Shown: piece after piece, positions 9,230 through 20,632 of the stretch | Position numbering within the stretch: position 1 is the first letter of the stretch | How the letters are laid out: every line of letters starts with the position of its first letter | Assembly (NCBI GenBank): GCA_017979445.1 | Contig: CM030706.1 | Span: 22,275,884-22,339,883 of the forward strand | DNA length: 64,000 nt | Source of the DNA: Akebia trifoliata | Lineage: Eukaryota; Streptophyta; Magnoliopsida; Ranunculales; Lardizabalaceae | Direction: 5' to 3' | Position numbers and translations under genes: made by a program | Notes under the pieces: model-generated | Seen by the model: only the letters and a program-made list of their open reading frames with translations | Database searches by the model: none | Told to the model about the DNA's origin: nothing

Positions 9230-11102
9230 CAGTACGAATTTCAAACGGTTAAAGCCTGCACGCCCTTTCATTTTCGATTTCTTTCGGTTTTTCTTCCTTT
9301 CTTCCTTTTCTCTGATGATTTCTCTCCCTTCTCTTCGTCTTCTCCTTACTTTCATTGATTTGGGGCATTTGGCGTGATCGTAGGAAGGTTTGGAGCGCGT
9401 TTAGGATCTTTGGGTGCTATGAGAGCGATAGTTTTGTTGGTGCGAACGGTTCACGCTTGAGGCAAGTTTCTTATCCATTTTATTTTCTTGCCTCGATTTG
9501 CCCATTTGCATGATGATGAACATTTTGATTGTAGACACCTCTTTTGCTTTCATTTATGTTGTGACGCCTTTATGATTGTCTGAGACGAGTGTACCTACCG
9601 CTTGGCATGTTATCACGTTTTGAAAATAATGTAGCATGTTATTTGTTGTCGATTATTGTCTTCTTTTTTTATTTGCTTCGTTTGGATTTAATTGCCCTTA
9701 CGTGTATGGACTGTTAGTGGGTGGTGGGTTTGAGAAATTTTGAAGAGTAGGGCTTGTTTTGGATGGAAGTTTCCCAGGATGTTTGGGAACTTAAGGGATA
9801 GGGTGAAGGTATTAATGGTTGAATGGGCAAGGATGGATTTTTGTCGAGGTCAGTGTTTTTGACGGGATGGGGCTAGCGAGGATTGGTCAGCTTGGATTTG
9901 ACCTTAGAGGTGTTGTCGTGGTGCCGTGGTAGCGACTCATGAAGGGGTCAAGGGACTCAGCTTTTGGATTGAGTGGCTGTTTTATGTTTCCTGAGGTGAG
10001 ATGATGTTGTCTAAGATGATAAGGATTCGGGCTAAGTTTTGGGGACTGTCTTAGGTAGGGACTATGGGTGGCTGAAACTGTTTTGGGATTGGTTTGGGTT
10101 GTTCGATAATTGGTGATGAGATGGGATGGTCTGTAATTGATATTTTGAATCGGATATATGGTGGCTTCGATGATTGTTTGTGAGAAGTGGTTTGGGACTT
10201 GAAAATGGCTAGGGTTGTTTTAAAGGTTGGATTTGGCAAGGCGGGCGTGGTTTAGTGATCGGCCTTGGGACTGATACAGGGGATGTCTATCATGGTTGCG
10301 GGATTGTTTTAGGATTGTTGGGCTCGAGTTTGACTGTTTGGGAAGGGGGCTCGGACGGAGTGCTTCCATCTCCTTTAGCATGTCTTTTGACTTGGAGTTA
10401 TGTGTTTACCATGCTATTTTCCTTTTCTTTTATCTTTGTTTCTTTTGCCTGCTTGATTACAAAAGTTTTGAGTTGTCTTCGATATCTGCACATTTGCTCT
10501 CTTTTGATTGATTGACTTGGCGTAGGCATAGACTTGCTTGGGTAAGAGGGATTTGAGTAGGTTTGAACTGCGTTTGGTTAGGTTTAGTAGGTGAATTGGG
10601 TTGATTGAGTTGACTTAGGTTGACTGGGCTAAGTGAGTTGAATTGGATTGACTTTGACTGGTTTTGACTAAATTCGTCTGGCTTGACTGAGTTAGGTCGG
10701 GTTTGATTTGAGTTGACTGGGTAGGTTTGACTCAGTTGGGTCGGGCTTTTGACTTGAGTTGGGTAGAGTTTTACTTGAGTTGACTCGGTAGGTTTGACTG
10801 AGTCAACTAGGTAGGTTTAACTCAAATTTAACTAAGAAGGTTTGACTCAGGTAGGTTAGATTAGGTTGACTAAATTGAGCGAGTTGACTGGGTTTGGCTT
10901 AGTTAGGTTAGGTTTTGACTTGAGTTGACTGGGAGTTGACTCAGGTTAGATTTTGGTTTGACCCAAGTTGGATAGGTTTGACTAAATGGACTTTGACTAT
11001 GGTTTACTGAGTTGAGTTGGGTTGACTGGGTAACTTGGGTTACCTCGAGATAGGCAAATAGGACATTTTTCTTCATTGACTCAGTAACCTATTACCTTGC
11101 AG
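9230..11102 (+). other. Probable 5' leader and leader intron of pseudogene 1
   Basis: A pyrimidine-rich tract (9264-9356) resembles the leader of gene 2. The region ends in 'ttaccttgcag' directly before ATG 11103, which looks like a 3' splice site, so an untranslated first exon plus a leader intron of roughly 1.6 kb is plausible. The 5' splice site is not resolved. The 10255-10515 frame has no recognisable domain and is treated as chance. Confidence 0.4.
10610..11027. repeat. TTGACT-rich degenerate array in the leader
   Basis: About twenty TTGAC cores occur in roughly 420 bp, embedded in degenerate 'gggttgactnagttgg' units, e.g. gttgactgggtaggtttgac. It is either a decayed minisatellite or a W-box cluster; the sequence alone cannot separate the two. 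Confidence 0.6.
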
Positions 11103-13700
11103 ATGGATAGAGAAAGGCGGACTCGAGTGGCGAGGCATTCTTCGGACGAGGAGGAGGAGGCGAGGCCTCGGACCCGGACCCGTTTTGCTTTGGGGTCCGG
11201 TGTGGCCACAAAGTATGGTTGGCCGAGATAGCCTTCACGTAGGCCTAATTCAGCATCAGTAGCTGGTTCTTCGTCTGGGAGTAGGGCAGATGAGGCCAGC
11301 ACTTCTCAGAGCAGTTCTGCTGAGGATCTTCCCAGTGGTAGCGGAGGGAGAGGCAAACGTGGTAGCCGAGGCCGGGCGGATAGGGCCGTAGGCGCCGGTC
11401 GAGTAGGTCGTGAGGTTCCCAGGGTGGAGATCCCTGCGGAGGAGAGCGAGAGGGTTCCAGATACCTCTCTTCTCCGTGGATTGGGTAGGCACATATCGAT
11501 GCTCCTGCGATTGGACATCCCTACCCCTTATCCTTCTGCTAGCTTTAGAGGTAGATAGAGTGCATTTTTGTCGACTGCTGCATTATTCTCAGATGACATT
11601 CGGACGCAGTTCGCCACTGTGGGCTTTGGTGCTTTCTTGCAGATACCAGTGCTCAAGGCAGATCGACCTCTGTTCCTGGCCATAGTGAAGAGATGGTTCC
11701 CAGCTACTCATTCTTTCCACATGCCCGAGGTGGAGATAGGAATCATGCCTTCCGATTTTGTAGCTATCACGGGTATTGCGATGGATGGAGAGCCCCTACC
11801 CTTGACTATGCTGACGATGCAGGAGGTGGGTGAGTTGTTGGGTATCACCAAGGTCCCTGCCTCCATGGTGGGGAAGCAGGGCAAGATTAACACAGAGGTG
11901 CTGATGGGGCTGTTATTGATAGAGGGAGAGGACGGAGCTCCGCCCACCTATAGAGAGAGATCGGCCCACTTTGGTAACCGTGACTTCGATATCATTTTTC
12001 GGATCTGCTTTCTCCTTCTCATCGGTAGCTGTTTCTTCCTAGAGGATGATTCTTCGGTTTCTACCACCTTTCTTTTGGTGATGCACGACGTCGACCATAT
12101 TGGTGATTTCGACTGGGGAGTTTGATTTACGGACCATCCTCACTGGTCTGGATCAAGTAGTTGAGGGCATCAATGCGCCTCGTGGAGCTGGGATCTCCAT
12201 ACGCTTCTTTTGGCAGTTTGTTGAGGTAAAATAGATTTCAGTCTTATTCCTCATCAGTTTTCTTCTTGACGTTTCATTCATTGTCTAACACTCTACGCTT
12301 TTCTTTCTAGATTTTTGTTCATGTATATTTCCCTTTTTACCTGCCTACCCATCGTCATCCTGACGAGGGTTATCCTCTGGGCGCATTCTGGGCTACCAGA
12401 GACGCCAGGGCTATCAGGAGCAGCCCTAGGAGTGCTCGGGCCCATATTGATAGGTGTCATCTCCGAGACGTGAGTATTCAAACCTTCTTTTCATTCAACT
12501 CTAGAAGTGCTTGTATTTGTTGTTTGACTCTCTCTTTTGTAGATCTTTTCGGTTACGTTTCGAGACATCCCCCGCACTATCAGCGGGAGGCAGGAGGTGA
12601 GGAATGCCTATCGACGTAACACCAGGCGACAGCGCTACCCCTTCTTCATCGGGGAGTAGAGGTACACATTTTACCTAGGGGAACGTCTGTTCTTCTAGCA
12701 CGACGGGAGTCTTCGTATTCATGTCGCTCCACCTGAGCCTATCTCGGGGGCTATGATAGTAGATGAGTATCTCGCCTAGGCGATGGGTGTAGATGCTGCT
12801 GAACTGGTGAGAGAAGGTGATTTCCAGGCTTGGTTCCGAGAGGAATCCATTGGGTGTCTCATGCCCGCGGTCACTGCTCGTGCTGGGATTACGGAGATTG
12901 GAGGGGTATTGCTACAGGAGCATGCCGTTACGGTACGTACTCTGTCATTGCCTTTTTTCTTTTAGAATTTTCTACTTTTTATCATTTTTACTTGGTCGAT
13001 TTTCTTGTTTTCAGGTTGATGATCTTCGTCGTCTTCGAGAGGGCTACAACTTGATCGAGGCCCAAGCGGCGAGGGCAGTGGAAATGGAGAACAGATGGAG
13101 GGCCTCTAGGGCAGAGGTGGAGGAGCAGGCTGCTTGGATAGAGGAGCAAGAGGCTCGTATTGAGGCGCAGGCTGCTCGTATCCAGGAGCTGGAGATGGTC
13201 CTGCGGGAGTCGCGTCTGTAGGCCGAGATGGTATGTCGTTTATTTTCCCTTCCCCTTTCATTTCACAAATTGTAGTTCGTAGATATTCTGTCTTTATTGG
13301 TTCTTCTTTTATTCTTTTCAGGATTATCATCGACGCCGAGACTGAGCGAGCACCTCTGCACGGCCTTCGACACCTCCTAGGGTATGTATTTTACATTTTA
13401 GCTATTCATTTCCATGCATATTCTGTATATACTTCTGCCTGTGTTTTAATATGTTCTGTTCTTTCTTTTCAGGCTTCCCCTTCCACTGGACCCTCTGTCC
13501 CAGGTGCTAATCTCGCGGGTACTACAGAGCAGGATGCTGCCCTGGACGCGGAGCTTTTCTTCACGGATTCGGAGGGGCGACTACGGATGCACGGCCTACC
13601 TTCTTCCAGGGTGTCTGGCTCGGGTGCAGTGGCTGGTTCTTCTTCTGGAGCGATCCCAGAGACTCAGAGTACACGGGACAATGCTCCCCCCTCTATCTGA
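11103..13700 (+). pseudogene. Plant-mobile-domain-like gene, six exons, decayed (antisense ORF 1)
   Basis: Model: exons 11103-12225, 12311-12469, 12543-12932, 13015-13230, 13322-13381 and 13473-13700. All introns are GT-AG and phase 0. After an Arg/Ser-rich N-terminus, exon 1 encodes FLAIVKRWFPATHSFHMP and VAITGIAMDGEPLPL, which resemble the plant mobile domain (aminotransferase-like) pattern of a W.P.THSFH block followed by a GL.VDG.P block. Exon 4 is a coiled coil rich in Glu/Ala (EEQAAWIEEQEARIEAQ). Stops lie at 11229, 11556, 12657, 12696, 12777 and 13219 (TAG) and 13343 (TGA), and a frameshift near 12115. It lies antisense between the pol at 19319-22858 and a PPT, the place where Tat elements carry extra ORFs. 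It is not translatable as it stands. The domain call is from motifs only. Confidence 0.7.
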
Positions 13701-14172
13701 TTTTGTATTTTGCAAAAACATGTAAATATCTTTGTATTAGAGCCAGACATTATATGTAAACACTTTGAATATTTATATGTGTACATTCATATTTTGTTGC
13801 ATTTGTCGTTTTATCATGATCACATGTGCAATTGATTCGGGCTCCTTGGGTGTGATATCGATCATCGGGGCTTTTGAACCCTTTCGATTGTTGGTGAGCT
13901 TTCAGTTGGGTAAAGGGTGCGATTAGGGTCCCAAAGACCGTTCGAGTGTGTTCTTTGAGTGGCGAGAGTCACGGTGAGTGAGGTGGTTCGCAGAGGCCTA
14001 ACCTGGCCCGATGTGATCTTTGTGAGTCCCTACATGCCCGGTACGTGTTTTGAGAGTTTTGAACACATTTGTCGAGCACGTAGGAATTCTCTCTATTTCC
14101 ATGTGACCATTATGTAATCCGGAATTGTCAAAATCTCAAATGACTCAGGCCCTCAAGGCTTAGAATGTTCTG
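13701..14172 (+). other. 3' flank of pseudogene 1 / spacer
   Basis: This is T-rich 3' UTR-like sequence after the stop, followed by a GC-richer stretch without a recognisable gene, up to the second palindrome array. No LTR or PPT is seen, so both pseudogenes appear to lie in one element. Confidence 0.4.
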
Positions 14173-14384
14173 GTCCGTGTTCTCAACACGGATGGTTTTT
14201 TTGATTTTTTATCCGTGCCCAGAGCACGGATAGGTTATTGCCCCTTTCATCTGTGCCTTAAACACGGATGAGTTACATGTTTGTTTTATCCGTGCTTCCA
14301 ACACGGATAAGCTAAGATTTATTCTATCCGTGTTTTGGGCATGGGTTAGTTCTCATTTGTTCTATCCGTGTTGCAAACATGGAC
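14173..14384. repeat. Palindrome array 2: six 21-nt dyads, period 38 bp
   Basis: Units of (A/G)TC(C/T)GTG-7 nt-CA(C/T)GG(A/G)(T/C) start at 14173, 14211, 14249, 14288, 14326 and 14364 (spacings 38, 38, 39, 38, 38). The seven-base centres are all different (TTCTCAA, CCCAGAG, CCTTAAA, CTTCCAA, TTTTGGG, TTGCAAA). The array ends 129 bp before ATG 14514, separated by a pyrimidine-rich leader. It is the counterpart of the array at 9054-9229. Confidence 0.85.
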
Positions 14385-15576
14385 CAACACAATTTACTCC
14401 CCAATTTAAACCTGTTTCAACTTCATTTTGCCCTAACATTTCACTTCTTACTTCCCTTTTTCACTTTTGGCCAATTTTACTCTTCTTCTCCCTTAAGCTT
14501 CTTCTCAAACTCCATGGAGGTGCCCTCTACTCTTCCCAACTTGAAAAGGTACGGCATTGTTGATTCTTTCTTGAGTAGTTGGATAGATAGCATGGATAAC
14601 GATGATAAGGCTCGATGGTGCTTGAACAAGTTGGGGTTCACCCTCTCTTTGCCCAAGGTTCCATTGCAATGGGGTTTGATTGAGGCAATGTTGGGGTATT
14701 AGATCCCCGAGTTTAATCTTTTTCGGTTTGGGGTGCATGAGATGACTCCCACCAACGAGGAGTTTGAAGTGTTGTTAGGGCTTGAGATATCGGGCCTTGT
14801 TGTGATTCCACCATTACGTGATGGATTCCGAAGTGAGGCTTGTGACTTTTTGGTGATAAGCCGCAAGTTTTTGAAGATTTCGGATAGTGGATCGGTTTTG
14901 GAGACAATGTCCAAGTCTTTCTTGATTGAACGCCTCACGGACTCCTCGAAGCCTTTGATTCACTTTAACGCTCTCACTTTGATGGTGGTGAGTCAACTCC
15001 TGTTTCCAGGTGGCGGAGACATCATAGATTTTCTCTCATTCACGTGATTCAGCAAGTCTGGGAAGGATGCCGGTTGGCACCGATGCTTTTGAGCAAGATG
15101 TTTCAATCCCTCACGGCTTGTTCTTCCGGTCGTGATCGAGTTTTCCGAGGGTGTGCTCCACTCCTGTAGGTAAATTTTGAACTTAGCTTAGTTTTTAAAT
15201 TTAAACTTGAACTTGCTAGTTTCCAAAGTTTAGAATGCTCTTGTTACTGTAGCTCTGGTTTATGGATCATCTGGCTTCGACTGAAGTGGTTAATCGTCCA
15301 TTTTGCGTTAACGTTGATCTTGTACTCATGATGTCGAGGCGAGTTGCTCCCTTCATCTCGGGTGGCAAAGAAGGATGGTATTCTTTTATCGGCAACCTTG
15401 ATGATGAAGAAGTGAGGTTGAAAGCGCCCTCGATCCGCGGGGTGCGCGGATCCGCTTTTGACTCTTGAGGTTTGGGAGTCGCCACCTAGTTATTGTGGTC
15501 TAGGAACCAAACTGACTCTAACATGGATAAAAAGAACTAATCTACCACAAAAAATCTGAATTCGGGGATCATGTTA

Positions 15577-15617
15577 TGGGGTTGGAAGGTGTTAGGCACC
15601 AACCCCGCCCGGCCAAA
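15577..15617 (-). other. Conserved LTR double hairpin (A-2)
   Basis: GGGGTTGG (15578-15585) and CCAACCCC (15599-15606) close the loop AAGGTGTTAGGCA. The base before the left arm is T instead of C. The second hairpin (CCGGC/GTTGG) is weakened by transitions. Confidence 0.8.
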
Positions 15618-16228
15618 GTTGGTCTCTACTAACTTCCCGAATATATCACATTGCTAAAAACCTAGATAAAAATAAAAAAATTACATACCTTTCTGATAGC
15701 AAGAATTTTGTTCCCTCAGATCTGACAAAAAGAGCTCCTTGTACTGTACTCCCTTGCTTCGTTCTGTCTCCGGATTTGACTTCAGATCTCCTAGATCAAG
15801 GTATCTCCTTGTTTTTGGATCTGAACTCTTCAAGTTTGTTGCGGATTTGGGGGTGTTTTTGGAGGGATTTTAGGTGTTTTCTAGACTAAAATTGAAGGAA
15901 GGATGTTAGGTAAGGAGTTGGGACTCCAAAACTAGGGTTTATGGGGGGCTAGGGGAGCTTCTAGACCTACTTCTCTTAGGGTTTATGATTTGATACGAAA
16001 ATAGGGTGTGAGCACCTCTATTTATAGAATTTTTTTAAGGTTGATTTGGATAGAGTTAGTGTTTAATTAGAGATCTTTTAATTAGAGTTGTGTTTTAGTT
16101 AAAATTGTTTTAGGTAGAATTGTGTTTTATTTAGAATTGTTTTAGGTAGAATTGTTTTTAAGTTAGAACTCTATTAGATAGAGTTATTATTTAATTAGAA
16201 TTCTATTATGACTTTTGGTCTTATTTGA

Positions 16229-16374
16229 TTGACTTTTAATGTTTTGACTTTAGTCTTAATTGATTGACTTTTAATATTTTGACTTCAGTCTTGCTTAATT
16301 GACTTTAATTTTGACTTTAGTCTCACTTGATTGACTTTAATACTTTGACTACAGTCTTGCTTGATTGACTTTAA
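16229..16374 (-). promoter_or_regulatory. TTGACT array in U3 of LTR A-2
   Basis: About eight or nine TTGACTTT-type units, matching the array in A-1 and lying upstream of the TATA box at 16018-16027 in minus sense. Confidence 0.55.
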
Positions 16375-17853
16375 ATTTTGGAGAACCCCCTTCCATTATT
16401 TATTTAATTCTTTGGACCCCCAAATGGAGAGGTCCTTAAAGAAATATCCCACGAACCCTCAACAATTTTACCCGAAAGTCCGATTGATCCATTTTTTAGG
16501 TTCAAAATTTTAAATTAATTTCATCAATGTTTCACTTTAATTATTTAATATTTTATTTATTAATTTCAAATTTTTTAATTATGAAAATTGTGAAATTACC
16601 GTTTTGCCCCCGGAGAGGACTTTTCACGTTTCAAGTCGGTTTTTAATGTTCTAGGATGTTTTAAAATCGGTTTTTCGTAAGGAATTCAATGAGAATGTTG
16701 GTTTGTGCCATTTATGAAAATTTTTATGTGAAATGATTGTGAACTTTATGAGGGGCATTTTCGTAATTTTGTCAAATTCTGTTAAAATTGGTGAAATGAT
16801 TTATTTGGTTCCGATTTGTTATTTTATGTGTTCGAGAGAGTTTTCCTAAGCATAACGTAGGCTCTAGGGTTATTTTGAGGTTAGGGGTATTTTGGTAATT
16901 TGGTAATTTTTTAGTGATTTTTATCGTGAAGTTTCTTTTTGGTTTGCAAGATGATGATTTCTATGTTTCTGGGGTCGTATTTTCCTAGCGTAGCGTGGTT
17001 TCTAAGGTTTTTGTCAATTCGAGATACCTCATCCGGATTTCTGAAATATATCTGGTAACAAAATAAAGCAATGGAATACACATCCATCATTGGGAATCAT
17101 TGTGATCGGTTGACGAGTTGATTAATCAGGCGAGTGCAAAAATGGGGTGTCTACAGAGGTGGATTGGGGCCTTCCAGCCTCGAGGGACTCCCGTGATAGC
17201 ATTTGATGGTGTCCGTTTCTCGTTTTGATTGGTCTTCACAGGGCAACCCATCATATACCACTTCGGGTTCTTCGTCAATTTGACTATGACCAGGGTGTGC
17301 TCATCCCTGAGAATTTCAATGAGTTGGTTGGTCCGTTGTCGACTGCACTTTTGAGTCGACTAGTAAAAGAATGGGGTCGGGTTGAGGTTCTAAGTCGACC
17401 CATCTTTGCAGCACACCAATTCCCGGCATACTTGCATTGGATTCGAGAACTTGTCTCCAGGAGACATCTGTGTCGATAGTTCCCTGAACACGCCCTGGTG
17501 CTTCATCCTTTTTTGATTATCGAGATCGGGTTGAGGAGTCTCAGACTGATCATCGTCGCATTCAGGCTATCTGGCTTAAGTCTGAGAAGAAAATGCAGAG
17601 AGAGATTACTCGGTTGACATCTGCCCTTGCCCAGTCTAGATCTAGTGATGGTGGTGAAGTGGCTAGGCTTCAAGCTGAAGTTGCTGAGTTGAGGGATCGA
17701 CTTGCCCAGTGTCCTCATTTTGAAGACTTTGCAGCATATTTGGTGAGCCGTGATGCTTCAGATGCTGAGAGAGTAATGATGAGCCAGGCTGCTCGAATTC
17801 GTGCTTTGGAGGAACACCTTGACTCCTTTTTCATTTCTTACCATGATGTTTGA

Positions 17854-19318
17854 TCGATTACGTTGTACTTCCACTTTTTGTATTTTCTTTCATTATCTGA
17901 ATGTATGCAAAATGTTGAAAGATTAATGCAAAGAAAATAGGTTTTGTACTTACTTGACCTAAGGTATATCCATTGTTCCTAAAACACGAAGTTTCGTCGA
18001 ATGAGTCCTAGATTTGTCATCATTGGCCAGAATAGTAGTTTTGAAATGCAGTTTTGTGAAATGTCTCTATCAAATGAGCCTGATAAATTTAGATTTTGTA
18101 AAATCTTTGGTTATGACTATTTTGGTGCTTTTGCCAAACACAGGGGATACAAGTATCAATTATCTTTTGGTTCCTTTAGATTCATCCCCAGTGCCCTAGT
18201 ATCGAAAGATTATTATCTATTTGGACCACAGGTTTTTGGAAAGATTTCGTCGTTCACAGTTTATACTCTTGCGGGCCGGAAGTTTTTTTTTTTTTTTTTG
18301 TTAACCCTTATTGCCCCTGGTGCCAGTTATGGTTTTCACCAGACCCGATTTTCACATTTTTGCCCATCGACGTCCTTTTTGAGATTTTCATTGTGCCAGT
18401 GGCTTTGATCTTGTCATAGTCTGATTCTTTTACTCATAGCGCTCTTTCAGATTTTCACCATGCCCTTTCAGACTATGCTTGTATTTTTTTTTGGATTTTT
18501 TCATTACAATTCTGTTCGGAGTCTCTGTGTCTCTATGGCTTGGTGACTCAAGTTGCGCTACGAGATCGGCGACTCTACTCTTGTAGTGGCACTCTTTCTT
18601 GAGTAATCGATCTGGATTCCCCTCTCGAGTTTTTCGACTACTATTCGTGGTTCGGCAACTCAAGTTGAGTAGTGGGATCGACTACTCTACACTTTGAGTA
18701 CTCTTTTTTTTCGAATATCCGACCTGGATTCCCCTCTCGAGTCTTCCAACGACTAATAAGACTTTGGAGATCCGGACCAAGTCGCAAGATCATTGATGCT
18801 ACCATTGTTATTGTGTTGCCCTAGAACGTTCCCTAATCAAAAAGGACTTTTGTTGGGACGAAACGTTGGCTTAGGCCAATGGTGGTGGAAGGCTACAAAA
18901 AGGGTCGAGTTCTGTCTAGAGTGGGTTGGATTTGGAGTTCGTCTATTTTTGTTTCTGTCTCCTCCCAACGTCTCTCAAACTTGTTTAGGCTGGAGATTTG
19001 GGTCTAGCTCAGATCAACGAGTTTTTGACTTTTTTGATTTTTTTGTATTTTTAGCCGTTCACAGTTTATCCTCATGCGGGCTAGGAGTATTGCGATATTT
19101 TTGTTTTTCGCTTTTCTGATTTTCTCTTTTTTCTTTTCTTTTGTCACTTTTTTTTTCTTTTCTTTTCTTTTTTTTTCTTTTTCGGTATCATTTTGTAGTT
19201 GTTGGCTTGCCCCATTCTTAGGTTAAGAAATGAACGTGATGGCTCAAAGGGGTTGACTGAGGTTAGATAGTTTGTTTGGGATAACAAAGATGGCCTTTCA
19301 TCATCTCAGGGTCAGATC
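17854..19318 (-). other. 3' non-coding region of the B element, downstream of pol
   Basis: It lies between the stop of pol (19319) and the end of the antisense pseudogene 2. It holds pyrimidine-rich tracts (e.g. 19110-19190), two copies of 'gttcacagtttat(a/c)ctc(t/a)tgcgggc' near 18253 and 19054, and an imperfect repeat at 18541-18760. The frame 18001-18408 has no recognisable motif and is not called. Confidence 0.5.
18541..18760. repeat. Imperfect tandem duplication of about 115 bp
   Basis: Two copies share 'gcaactcaagttg', 'gggatcgactactct', and 'ctggattcccctctcgagt' (around 18610 and 18724). A diverged two-unit repeat in the 3' region of the element. Confidence 0.55.
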
Positions 19319-20632
19319 TCAGGCGTAGTACTTCTTGACAGTGTCAGCATTGATTGGTTGCGGGAAGACTTGTCCGTCCATCTCCGTAAGGATCAGTGCT
19401 CCTCCTGACATCACCTTTTTTACGATAAATGGTCCCTCATAATTCGATCGAAATTTTCTTTTAGCATCTTCTTGGATCGGCAGGATCTTCTTCAGTACAA
19501 GGTCTCTTGGTGAAAAATCTCTAGGTTTGACCTTCTTATTGTAGGCACGAGCTATTCGTCGCTGATAGATCTGTCTGTGGCAGATGGTTGCGAGGCACTT
19601 TTCTTCAATCAGTTTTAGTTGATCAAACCGAGCTTGAATCCATTCAGCTTCATCCAACTCAGCTTCTTTTAAGATCCAGAGGGAGGGAATCTCGACCTCT
19701 ACAGGTAAAACTGCTTCCATTCCGTAGACCAATGAATATGGAGTTGCCCCAGTTGAGGTTCGAAATGAAGTCCGGTAAGCATGAAGGGCGAAAAGCAACA
19801 TGTCGTGCCAATCCTTATAGGTGACTGCCATTTTCTCGATGATTCTTTTGATGTTTTTATTGTCAGCCTCAACTGCTCCGTTCATTTTGGGCCTATATGG
19901 TACAGAGTTGTGATGAGTGATCTGGAAGTCCTCGCACATCTGGATCATGTCCTTGTTCTTGAAGTTTTTGGTGTTATCAGTCACTAGTCCGCTGGGAAGT
20001 CCATATCTGCAGACAATGTTGTTCTTGACAAACTTCAGGACATTGCTTTTTGTGACGTTGGCGTATGAAGCAGCTTCTACCCATTTGGTGAAGTAGTCGA
20101 TGACTACCAAGATGAAGCGATGCCCATTTGCAACTTTAGGTGAGATTGGCCCGATGACGTCCATTCCCCAGAGCGAAAAAAGCCAAGGCGTAGTCATGTT
20201 ATGCAATTCTGATGGCGGAGCATTGATCTTGTTGGCGTAGATTTGGCACAAATGGCATTTGCGAACATGCTGATAGCAGTCGCTCTCCATTGTTAACCAA
20301 TAGTACCCCATCCGCATAATCTTCTTTGCTAGCATATGACCATTCATGTGAGGTCCACAGACTCCACCATGTACAGTCTCGATTAATCGTTTTGCTTCTA
20401 TTTCTGCCACACACCGAAGTAAGACCTCATGGTGCGATTTCTTGTACAGAATGCCATTGTTGATGAAGAACTGCCAATTTCTGGATAGTTCTGCGATCAT
20501 TTGACGTTGCATCTGAGGGAAGGGTTCGATCATCGAGATATGCCTTGATGTCTGAATACCATGGCTTTTCTTCAGATTCTTCAACTTCGACGGGAAGACA
20601 ATAAGCCGGTTCATCTTGAATTCCAATCTCAA
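19319..20632 (-). pseudogene. Ty3/gypsy integrase domain, open reading frame retained
   Basis: Integrase inserts the element's cDNA into host DNA. The minus-strand frame is open for 437 codons, but the first ~35 are out-of-frame sequence read after a frameshift near 20520; real homology starts around EPFPQMQRQMIAELSRNW. A zinc-binding HHCC motif is visible (H in VHGG, H in NGH, then KCHLC). The catalytic D-D-E residues sit in GMDVIGP, LVTDNTKNF and MNGAVEADNKNIKR. The C-terminal part (DLVLKKILPI...YEGPFIVKK) resembles the usual gypsy integrase tail. The stop is TGA at the 3' end. It is the best-preserved domain of this pol, although the polyprotein upstream is broken. Confidence 0.85.

Larger units (their letters stand above)
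15419..17155 (-). mobile_element. Solo LTR family A, copy 2 (TSD GAGGT)
   Basis: 1737 bp, ends TGAAAG...TCTACA on the plus strand (minus sense TGTAGACACCCC to CGCTTTCA). GAGGT flanks it at 15414-15418 and 17156-17160. There is no internal region, PBS or PPT, so it is a solo LTR left by LTR-LTR recombination. It interrupts the second exon of pseudogene 2. The short frame crossing its left end is a chimaera of exon and LTR. Confidence 0.95.
14514..17853 (+). pseudogene. DUF7745 / plant-mobile-domain-like gene split by a solo LTR (antisense ORF 2)
   Basis: ATG 14514 opens MEVPSTLPNLKRYGIVDSF. Further on come GLIEAMLGY*IPEFNLF and FGVHEMTPTNEEFEVLLGL, the pattern of the DUF7745 / plant mobile domain group. 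Exon 1 ends at 15169 (GT-AG intron 15170-15252). Exon 2 starts LWFMDHLASTEVV and is broken after codon 15415-15417 by the solo LTR 15419-17155. Removing the LTR and one GAGGT copy restores the frame into WIGAFQPRGTPVIAFDG. Then follow IGLHRATHHIPLRVLRQF and a C-terminal coiled coil (17593-17850, with LQAEVAELRDRLAQ). Defects: TAG at 14700 (W expected), a frameshift near 15040, TAG at the exon-1 end (15167), a frameshift near 17220, TAG at 17477, and another shift before 17593. Dead copy; family call from motifs. Confidence 0.7.

Noticed and set aside
10255..10515. 86-codon hydrophobic frame
   Set aside because: Two overlapping frames in the presumed leader intron; composition-driven, no conserved start context or motif.
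9054..14384. Palindromic repeats with variable spacers resembling a CRISPR array
   Set aside because: Plant nuclear context, no cas genes, repeats vary and the spacer and repeat are both about 20 bp; a dyad minisatellite fits better.
18001..18408. 135-codon plus-strand frame
   Set aside because: In the 3' non-coding region of the B element, with a run of Phe from a T tract and no recognisable motif.
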